Shown: in pieces, positions 37,712-49,700 of the stretch | Position numbering within the stretch: the first letter of the stretch is position 1 | Layout of the letters: each line of letters opens with the position of its first letter | Assembly (NCBI RefSeq): GCF_020882245.1 | Contig: NC_083600.1 | Span: forward strand, 24,614,001 to 24,678,000 | Direction: 5' to 3' | Source: Rhopalosiphum padi | Taxonomy: Eukaryota; Arthropoda; Insecta; Hemiptera; Aphididae | DNA: 64,000 nucleotides | Made by a program: the position numbers and the translations under genes | The notes under the pieces: model-generated | What the model saw: only the letters and a program-made list of their open reading frames with translations | Databases searched by the model: none | Told to the model about the DNA's origin: nothing

Positions 37712-40700
37712 TTACCCAACGTTCGAAGGCGCCGTCGAGTTTAGGGACAGCTTGATGGTGCCAGCCGGTGCGCCTGTTGGGTCACTTATCTATCGATTAA
37801 GGGCTTCCGACCACGACAAGGACTATCCACTGTATTTCCAAGCCACCGGTAAAATCCATATAATAAAATATTTTATTATATATACAATATAAGTAGTTCA
37901 TTTTCACGTTATAAAATATATATATATATATATGTACATTAATATTATATATACGCAATTATTATTATTTCATCCTTCGCAGATATTAAGCGTGCATATA
38001 TAGCAACATTAAAACTGTCTAATAAATTTGATCGATTTGTAGCATTTGTTTGGTGGAATTTTGATCAATATATTTCTTTCTCGGATATTTAATTGGCAGA
38101 GCCGCGGTAACATTTTTTGATCAAATAATAAAAATTATTAAACAATATAATTTACATTTTACTTTTTTCAACCCCTATAAAGTAACCTGGGGTATAATGA
38201 CGCAAGGGAAAAATTAATTATTGCGTATAAATAATTTAATATTTGTCATCTGGTAAAGTTATTTAATTATGATTTTGCTATCATAGCTAAATATGATAAA
38301 AAATTTTCTTCGGCAGTTGATGAAGTTTTGACGTCAACATGAGATAAAATATTAATTTCAATGTAATATTTAAGTAGTATAAAAGTAGTAATAAATACTA
38401 ATTAACGACATGTTAGATGTTTCTTCCATTTATTTTCGTATAATATAAGTAGTTGACTATACTTCAATACTAGTAAAATACTAAAATATTTATGTGATAG
38501 CAACTGAATATACTACAATACTATTTATGCAAAAAATCATATTGGGGTAAAATGGTTTAATGAATATGGGTAAAAGTGTGCAGTATTTTTTAACTGATGA
38601 GATACCTACTTTTATAAAATTTTATTTTTTAGCTTCAAAATGAATATTTAAACATAGCTATTATTTAAGTCGATATTGTTTTATAGTTGTTTTTTTTTCT
38701 AATGTGCTGTAAAAGTAACGAAAAATAAAGCATGAATATCAAAACCTTGAATAAGTCTATTAGAAATTACCAAATGTTTAGAAAATGTAATTTATAAAAT
38801 ATTTTTACTATTGATTTTAATTAATTCTTAAATCCTAAATACTATATGTATAGTGAAATGATAAAAACTATAATCTTTAATCATAATATAACTAGCCATT
38901 AGGCAGTTGGCAGATTAATGGTTTGATTGTTTTAAAATTATATTTTAGATTTTGGTAGCTATGTGATAAGAATAGAAAATCTTCCGTGTCCCCCAAACAC
39001 TACGGTCGGTTGTCAGGCAGACGTGTACTTGGATCGAGTGCTGATTCCAGGTCAGACATTTCAATTCAGGATAACGGTGCGGGATACTAGAGGAGACACC
39101 ACTACAGTACCAGTTAGGCTGGTGGCTACCGAAGCTCGGAGTGATGTCGAAACGATATTTCCTCACATTCCTGCAATCATTATCGTGCCCGAGGTACGGA
39201 TTAGTAAAACGAGTTTGTTTATCATCAATTTTCGACATTTTAAAAAAAAATATTTATACGAATTTATTTTATGTTTTGCTTGTAAATCGATATTGACAAT
39301 CACTTTACATTAACAGGATGTCAAAGTCAATACTGAACTGGAATACGTGATCGTCAAGAAAAATACGGAATCGCGGAAGTCGGCCAGCATTGAACTTAGG
39401 GTATGAATCTAAGAAATTTTAATACCTAATTTTTTGTTATTGTATAACGTTATATACTATACCTTTTATTCATAATAAATTAATAAATTAAAATAAATAC
39501 ATATTTGGTTAACACTGTTAACAGTAATTATCATTACTAATTACTAATTAATAATTATATTTTTTAATTAAATGTTTATCAAAGGGTTAAATTAATTACT
39601 TTTAAAATGCGCTTATGTAATTCAATAGTTTTTTAGTCTTTTGAAAGTAATTATGTAAGTATATAATATAAAATTAAAGTGAATATATGTATTTTTCTAT
39701 TTACTTACTATTATACTGATAATAATAATATAACTTTCTAAAAATACTTGGCAAAGATAAACTTAAATAAATACGAATTTACATATTTTAGTAATGTTTA
39801 ATTCATGTAAAATATTTGTTATATTATTTATCTATTTTACTGCGTTCATGTTTTCGACATCATGCTTTTTGAGAGAACGTTATTTTAAGTACGAGTAACT
39901 ATAACTGCTTATTGCAGTAATAGCCATAACTATTTTATATAATTCCATGTATGATATGTTACTGGCACGAATGTTATTATCTCATTTTTGTAGAGCAGTC
40001 AACATTAGCGATTTTTGTTCATAAAACTATAGCTACAATTTATTTTATATATAACGTTATTTTTTTGATAATTCTCTCTTCGTATTAGTATACTTAATAA
40101 GTATATCTAATATTTACCGAATACAATTAAGCACAGCTTTATTTAGTTTATAACGTAATATACTTATTATTATAGCACATTTCTATATTAGTACAATTTA
40201 TAAAATACTTACGTGAGCCTTTACTATAGTCAAAGTTTTTGGCGAGAAAGAAAGCTTAAGGCGAGAAAGAAATCTTCAAATTTTAAAAACGAGAATTTAA
40301 ATACAATTATCAGTTGACAGTTTTGTTATAGAATAAGAATATAAATATTAACTATGAGTTACGTTTTTTGACAATATTTATTTATTTATACGTACTTTTT
40401 TTTATCGATTTTTGTAGTTGATAGTTGTGCTCGCGTATCATAATTATTTTTTTATTAGTACTTATTATATCTAATATTTTGTTTTACATTAACATTGCCA
40501 TGCATGTTTAATAATATATTCTTTGATTTATCAATAATTGTATTATTATTTATCATTTTCTTTACAAATAAATAAACTATTATGTAAAAAAAAATAAACT
40601 TTTCTCACGCGCATTAGATAATAAATACTTAAACGTGTGCTTTAGGGATCTCCGGAATTGACCATAGGTCGACTGCGTATGAACAAGGACACGACCACTG

Positions 40701-43700
40701 GTACGATATCGGTGTCCCGGCCGCTGGACTTTGAGACCAGGAACATGTACCGACTGCAAGTGGTCGCGTTGGATATGTACGTGGAGATCGGCAAAGATTC
40801 CAGAAACGCGGCGGCGTTCGAGGTCATCGTGGTCGTGGAAGACGTGCAAGACACGCCGCCGATATTCACCCGACTCGAAACAATAGTGCATCTGCATAAC
40901 AACATGTCCATTGTGAGGCCACCACCAATCGTTTATGCACACACGCACATAATATATTGTATATTATCCGTAACGAATAATAACGATAATAATAATAATA
41001 ATAATAATAATAATGGTATCGAGAAGAAATCGAATTCGATTTCGATATTATGCACTAGCACTATATACGCGACACGCGTGTACACTTTATACTCATAGCA
41101 CCAAGAGAATGTCCAAGTGGACATACTATGAAGAAAGGATTGGATATATAAAGTATCTAGAGCAGGCGCGTAATAAATTTATCATCGAAATCTTCTTTGG
41201 ACTAATAAATATTAGTTAATTTATAAGAGGATCCCATATACGAATTTGTTGAGGTTACTGTCTGTTATTGTTGAAGGTGTGTTTTCGTATTAATGTTATG
41301 GTTATAAATATTTAAAATTCAAAAAATTCTCACATTTCGCTTCAAAATTAAAATAATGAAAAATTACATAAGTATATCAAAATGCTAAATGCAGACAATT
41401 CTGTTACCTCTAATTTTTACGTATATTATCATATAGATATTTAATTTACTTGTTCACTATAACATCAAAACTAAGAAAAAACATGATCTGTAAATTTACT
41501 TTGTCACATGCAAAGACTATATTTGTACCTATGTGTGGCGCCCTCATAATGAGTACCTTACTTATACCTTCTCTAAACCGATACTTGTATTAGGTTTCTA
41601 TGAAAATAATTTAAAAAAACGACTGCACGTCTGCACATTGGAACTTTATAGTACCTTTAATAAAACTTTTAAAACTTTATTATTTTATGATGATTTATTT
41701 TATGAAACTTTGAACGCATGTACAGTACAGTACAGTGCAGTAATACAAAATTAAATCTTTGCAGCTATTAATAAATTATTCCGACGGTTATCATTTTATC
41801 AATTAAATATTTCACAAGTATAGTTGTTTTTTTCGCGTTGCTTAAAATCTCACTCGCTATACTCATATACGTTTATATAAAATCAAACGACAATACCATT
41901 TTAACAAATCATATTTGTAACACATAATCATATAGGAATAAAATAAAAGCGTTTTTATTGAAATATAGGTGCTATTCTATGTCGTTTGTTATCAGTAACA
42001 TTTATTTAATCGAGGTAGGACGTAAGAACAAAACCAGTGTAAAAAAGCAAAGTAAGAATAGCGCGTAATGATAAAGTTGGTCAATATACAATGGATGAAG
42101 AATGACTAGGAATCACAAAAATGACTAGCGTGTTTGAGAATATAAGAGGTGAATGCAAACGTGTCAAAGACATCAGTGTATAAAACAATTAATTTTTATA
42201 ATTGAGTTGTGAAAGTAATTTTTGTTTATTGTTAAGCGTTATAAAATGAACGAGGACAATGAAGTCGGGCTTTGTATAAATTTAAAAATTATTTTTATAG
42301 TTGTTGAAGTTAGTAAATCTATGAACTTGTCTTTAATTTTTATGCCATTGCTTTTTGACGTAAACGAGTACAATATTATTAATTTAAAAACTCAAATTCA
42401 TAATAATATATTTAAGTTATTATGCTTTTTAACTGTGTAACTACACTTTTTGGAAATTTGGTATTTTAGTCTGAAGAAATGATATAAAAATGTACGAATC
42501 TAACATAAAAAAAGTTCCTTCTATAGTTTCAGTACTAAAGCCAACACTGATCAAATTAAATATGAACTACGTCCATATTTCATTTTATTTTATGATTTAA
42601 CAGGGAGACATTGTGACCAAAGTAGAGGCAATTGATGGCGATAGGGGTCGACCTCGACGAATTAAATACGGTTTGGTCTCGGAAAATAGGCCTTTCACCG
42701 TGTTGTTCGAAATAGGTTTATTCTCAGGTTAGTAGCCATTCGTCGGGAACTGTTTTGGTATAAAGTTATATTTTATTTTGTTGTAGGTGAGGTAAAATTG
42801 AAGAGGTCTATGTCAGAGCTGACTAAAATAACCGGTGGTAAACAGCCAGCCATATTAACCGTGATAGCCGATGAAGAAGTGACCGGGACTGGAGAGCCTG
42901 CGGCCATGTCCACCCTGGCCGACTTAGTGCTGATAATCGACGACGTGCCCGATCGTCCGCCATACTTCCACAACTCAAAGTATGCATATCGCATATGCAT
43001 AGTGTTAGATCGTGTTTGTCCACGTAAAAAACTGTACTCATCCTACTGGGTATTCTCATTTAACAGTCGCGTGTATAAACTAAAACATACCTTATTATTA
43101 GTTATTATATTTTAAACATGATAGAATTTAGTAATTTAATAGTTTTAAAGACATAGATTGGATATAACTTATCTAATATTTTTATAATATAATTTTATTA
43201 TTTTTGTATTTTGAATTCAGTTGTATCAAAAATATTATACATTTCATTTTTTGATAATTATGGATATCTAATAAAATAAAAATGTTCCAAAATCATATTT
43301 TATAAATATTAAATTTATAAAAAAAAGTCATTTTTGTGGACAATCACGGTGATAATAGAACATGTATAAAAAACCTCGAAATAACATAACAATATCGATA
43401 TAATCACAAACCCTGAAGTCCTTCAATTTTAGGCACATTACATGTACCTATTATTTAAAACAGATTAATATAAAAATAAATAATATATAAACAATATATG
43501 CATATATAGTTACGCTTGCCGTTTGAACGAGAATAGCGGTCAGGGGACGACGTTGGTGTTTACCGACGGTTACGTATTGCAAGTGCACGACGATAGTACG
43601 GTATGTTTAGCTCTAATATATACGTATTTACAAGCGCGGGCTATTTAGTGTTGAGCAAAGCAAGGGCCAGGTATGATCTTGTGGCTCATGGATTTATTCA

Positions 43701-46700
43701 GGGGCCGAGACGAAATTGTATTAACCGCAACGGCGTGATCTATATTTTGCTCATCACTAGCAAGCGTTCGTGGATCGAGTACTCGAGTGTTGTTATTATA
43801 TTGATTTTTATCTCTATTACATATTCTTTTATATGTATGTAAATATAGAGCAAGGATTCTGTGTACGCGCTGACTTTGGAAAACAATAACGGAACTTTTG
43901 AAGTGACGCCTGCCGTGATTGACAGACGTGGCCGGTTCACTATTATGGTGCGCAACAATCATCTGTTGGACTTCGAGAGTACCCGGTCGGTCCGTTTCGA
44001 GGTTAAGTATAGTCGTGTTTAGCATACACTATACCAAGAGTATAACAAAACTTTTAAAATTTTGGGTTAATTTATTCAGCGTTGAAAAATATCTAATTTA
44101 AAATGTATGTATAAAACACACTCTGCAGTAACGTGGTGAAGTGTTTATATATTATTTTGGCAAACTATTTTTAGGTAAACTCAAAGCACCCATGCCTTAA
44201 TCACAAATTCCATCCTCATCCAATTTTTGGATTTATTTAATACATTTATTAGCCATAATGTTAATTCCAAGATTTCTATTTATTCTTCCATGACACTATA
44301 TTATAAAATTTCTTTGATTATAACGAGTTTAATATTAATTAAAGGTTAATTTTATAAATCCGTAATAATCGGGAAGATCTATATACTAACGCAGTGATGT
44401 GATTTCGTAGATCGGTATTCGCTGCTGATTCCATGTAAGTATAGTACGTAACGATAGTACCGGCAGTACCGCATATTAAAACTGCAGTTTCTATAAATAA
44501 ATTCAACGTTAGGATATCATCGAATATTTTTGTTGTAATAATAGGATCGTCATATTTTTCCCGATAAATTAATTGTGAGAGATTCGACTAATTGACGAAA
44601 ACGATTGGTAGTTGAGAACTCTAGAGCTGCGTCCAATACAAACCCTATAATATATATTCCGATGAAATCCAAATTCTAAATGGTTCATCACGAAAACTAC
44701 GATGGTTATCATAACAATAACGATCGTCCTTGTGATTTCGATGGGCTAATAGGTGTTGGCGACAGAGTTGTCCGTACATGGCGGTGGCGGTGACACGAAC
44801 CGCACTCGGACTTCAGCCAGGGCGGCTGTGGTTGTGTACTTGGACGACGTTAACGACAACGCCCCACGATTTACGAGTGCCTCATACGACGTCCAACTGC
44901 CTGAGAATGCCACGGCCGGTGTCCGCGTGACTACCGTCGAGGCCATGGATCCGGACGCCGGACTTTTCGGTAGTGTTCGGTACACGGCCGTGTTGGGCTT
45001 CAAGAATTCGTCGTTGGTGCTCGACCCGATTACTGGCGTTATCTTGGTATCCAACGACAATCACGGGTTCGACCGAGAAGAATCCGCGGGTAAGCAGTAA
45101 GAATGCGAGTAGTGTAGATACCAGTTATTGTTTAAACGTGCGAAATGGTGTATAATGCACCAATGCAATAATGAACGATTTATCTATTTATATGAAAATC
45201 CGTAATGAACTTAAAAATGTAAAACATAGCAAAAACTGTATTGCGCAGGATAGAACCGAAAAGGCTACAGTAATAACTATATGAAACGAAATTTTCACTA
45301 CTACGTAAAAAGGAGAACTTTGGCTGTGAAATATCGTTTTTATTTTTTAGCTATCGTAACTAAAAAAAGAGTTATTTAAGTTAAAAAATAATGGATTTTG
45401 AAACAATAAGAAATTTTTTTGTATAAGTGATATTAAAAAAATAAAAACGATATTTCACAGATAATATTCTTAACTATATTATATACCAATTTAGAGTCTT
45501 AACTATCACTACAGCCAGATTGATTCTATCCCGCGCAAAACAGTTTTTGCTATGTTTAATATGTGTAAGATATAAGGGTGTAGTGTCCTCTTATAACAAT
45601 ACATGATATTTAAGTATTTACAATATAATAAAATAATATAAAAATGAATACATACATATTCAATTACTTTGCGAGTACATATAACTACTACATAATAAAT
45701 AAAATTTAAAAACTTTTATTTAATATTACAACTAAGAATAAAAAGAACATTTCAAAGTGCTTTTGAAGTACTACTTAAGTTAATAATCTTGAAGTTTATT
45801 ACTTTGATCACATAATAAGCACTAACAAGTCAACGATATATAATTGACTACTAGAAACTTCTTTTGAAGTTGAAACATAAGAGATTTTTCTACCATAAAA
45901 AAGTGTTTTTAAACGATGCGTTTTACATGCACACACTTAAAAAACACATCATTGTACATTTGTAAACCAATACAGTCATCGCTTTGCTCAGAATCTAAAA
46001 AACACACCATCATGAAAATAAATACAGTCCAATTAATACCTATTTCTCACTTCAAAATCTTAAAATAGATTGAAATGTTTATTAATAATAATTGTATTTG
46101 CCGTTTCTTGTTTGCGTGTTATGGACTGAGAACGATATATAAAACTATTTTACAAAACGTCCTGCTTTAAAAACCCATTAGTTATATTATATATGCATTA
46201 AATACAACGTTTGTTGTTCTGAATAATAGCATAAGATTTTTGCTTAGATAACGTGAATTGTCTTACAGCAGCCGAAGGTCTGTAAATTATTTTTTCGCAA
46301 TGAAATCAAAATAATAGTAGTTTATAGATTATAGACAGATACGTCATACGTTAAAGGTATATATCATATATTTAAATGTACTTAAATAACGTCACTATAG
46401 GTCTATAGCACACCAATAAATTATAAAATTTTACCACACACGGTCCTGTGTATATTATGTATTGTATAGTTAGGTATCAATGTAGTGGTATTTTAAATTT
46501 TTATGGACAAAAGCGTATTAATATTATTAGTATTATTATAATAATAGACAATGGTGTTTAACTTGTATTTTTAACGTTTTTTATAAAGAGTAGATTTTAC
46601 ATTGTTTTCATAATATTTATCTTTCATCCGTGGATTTGAATTTATTAGTTTTAACTTACAAAATTGGAAAATAATATTTAAATCAGATTATTCTAAGTTC

Positions 46701-49700
46701 AGAATAACTAGTTAAAAAGCTCATATTGTTTATAGTAGATATATCGTTATCGTATTGTTAAACAATAAACTATCTTAGTCTTAGTGCTCTACAAATAGTT
46801 GAATGACTGCAGCGTAAACATACCGATAAACCAACTCTTTGATTGTAGAGTACAGATTAACTGTGGAAGCTCGTGACATGGATGGAAGTGGTTTGGCAAC
46901 AACCGTACCACTCAACATACACGTATTGGACATAAACGACGAAACGCCAGTTTTCCAGGACACACCGATCCAGTTTGTCTTGACACAAGATATGCGTAAC
47001 TTCACAGAACGAGCTTTCATCAAGGTCAACGGTTTTTCATATTTCATATATATAATATACAAAAAATACAATATAATATACTCACAAATATATACAAATA
47101 TAAATACAATTATAAATTATAATATTAAATTGTATTTAATTACGGTTATAAACCATCAGTGATAAAATTAATAACTACCTAGGTATACCATCAATACCTA
47201 AAGTTAGTTTTGGAATTAAAAACTCGAAAAATTGTACTACGTATATTATAGTTTTAATTGCTCCATATTAGCTTATATCGTATTATATAAACTAAATAAC
47301 ACATTATACGACACGTCTCGTAATAATATTTTAATTATAATACCTATTTGATCTTCTCTTGTTCTTAGGCTATTGATAAAGACGCAGAAGCCCCGAACAA
47401 CGTAGTGCGTTACGAGATAATAAACGGCAACTACAACAATCGCTTCACCCTGAATCCAGAAACCGGTAAGGCTCATAGATATATTATTCATAATATAGTA
47501 TAATATACACATGCACGACTCGCACAAACAGGCGCGCGCGCAGACATTATATTTTTTTCGATGAAATATTATCTTATTATTATTTTTGTTATTATATTCT
47601 GTGTATGTGTGCTATACTCACAATTTACGACTCTTTTGTATCCGAGCGGCGTACATTGTCGTGTCGTGCTGGTATGTTAGTCTGTAATATAATAGTGGTC
47701 ACCTAAAATTCTTAAACTACAATTTTATCCTCTCTCCGGCAATTAATCAAGCACGATATTTCTTTTACAACTCACTCAAAAACGTTTCAGGAGAATTGTT
47801 CTTATCCAACGATGTGTACGATTCAAGCCGGACTAGAAGGGACTCGACAAACAGCGCATTCGTTGTACTCACAGTCAGAGCTTACGATTTAGGTGAGATT
47901 ATAATGTTTTGGATCTGACTGCAGGTTTTTCGCGCCAGAACTTATTCCATTCCTGTTATTTATAATGAATTATGCTCTGTACTACAGGCGTCCCCCATCG
48001 GTGGTCTACGACACAAGTAAGAATTTATCCACCGTCGTCCGGTGCCAGACAAATGACGTTTCTTATCCCTGCTTCGATGGATGTAGCAGCCGTGCACAAT
48101 TTGTTAGAACGCCTGACGGGCGGTAAAGTGACCATTAATTCTATAAAGCCAAACTATGAACACGTCCAACGACCTGCTGCCAATGCAGAAAAGTATATAA
48201 TACATAATACATATATATAGGCGTCTCACAGTAGTATTTCTGATTTTAACCTAACAACCGATCTATCGAGGTTATATCATTATTTATTTATTTATTTATA
48301 TATATTAATGGGCGGAGCCCTATACAAAAATTTAAACATAGAATAATTTAAAATTTAGATAACATATTATAATTTTGTTTAGAAATATTGTGACCGCCAC
48401 TGTTGCGTACAATACGAATACCGTAATCGACGTCGATGAATTCCGAAAACACGTAGCCCAGTGCAGTAATGAAGTCCAAATGGCCCAAGTAATATAATTA
48501 TTATTAAAATAATAAGTCGATAGAGTATGCGCAATTATATTGTAGTAAAATGGGTTTCTGCAATGTTCTGTGTTTAAAAATTTAAATAAACTATATCGAT
48601 TAAAAAAATAAGTTCAACACTTATTTATTTATAAATAGGAATTCCTAATTACAAATCAAATAAAAAAAAATGTCCAGTCTCAAGACCCATAATTGAGTAA
48701 CATTAATTATTTTTAGTAGTCCATGATCCATGTATACTGTATAGTTTGTTTTTTTTTATAAATAATTTCACTATAAATTAGTTTTGTGGACTCCGTTGAT
48801 ATTATATGTATAAACTATAGGTACATAATTAAAGTAATCTATTAACATTTTAAAAATCTTCGTTTCAAACTTATTTAATAAATATTCATTTATGATAAAT
48901 GACCCATTTGTACAGTATATAATATATATGTATTCAGCGTACATTTTTGAATTTCGTTTTGTAAAAATTAAATATACTTCTCGTAGTCTTTTTTTTTTTT
49001 TTGTTTGTTGGAATAGTAGTCTGCTGTTGTGCCTGTAGTGTAATGTAGTGACGTGAACTGTGCTCGTTACGAATTATTAAATCATATTATAAAAAATTTG
49101 TAAAATTAGTAAGTAAAATTGTATGGGAAAACTAATTTTACAAAAAGATCTAATAATTAAAATTGACTAATGTATAAGATTAAAAATAGGCAATAATTGA
49201 TTATTATTTAAAAAAAAATATACATAAATTATGTATTCATAGGTTTTTTGTTGGGTGGGCTTCTGTTTCATTAATTGGACTGAAGAACGAGAATATTTGT
49301 CATGCCTGCTCAAGTACTTTATACCTAATACTTCTATTACAGTTTATTATACAAATAAGTTACTAATTTAGTACGCTTAAAATGGGCTATAAAGCGTATA
49401 AATATTATTTTACTATCATCTTAGCCATTAAACTAACTGCTCTAGATGTCTATCACAAACAACAAAATTATATCGTTACCAAATATTGTATTAATTAAGT
49501 AACTAAAATTAGAAAATGTCTACTTTTAGGTAGATTACCACAACCATAAAAATCTGTCTTTCTGGTTGAATTTATTATTATTGCTAGCCATACTGTTGGC
49601 GGCATTATCACTGTTATTTTGCTGTTGTTATCAACAATATCTTCGATTTCTTCACAAGTGAGTATTATTCATAAGCTATTTTCAATGGTAAGTTATTAAA

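Noticed and set aside
40580..40948. Minus-strand frames over cadherin exons (also near 42.8, 43.7, 44.8, 51.0 and 52.2 kb)
   Set aside because: Antisense shadows of GC-rich coding exons, without family features.
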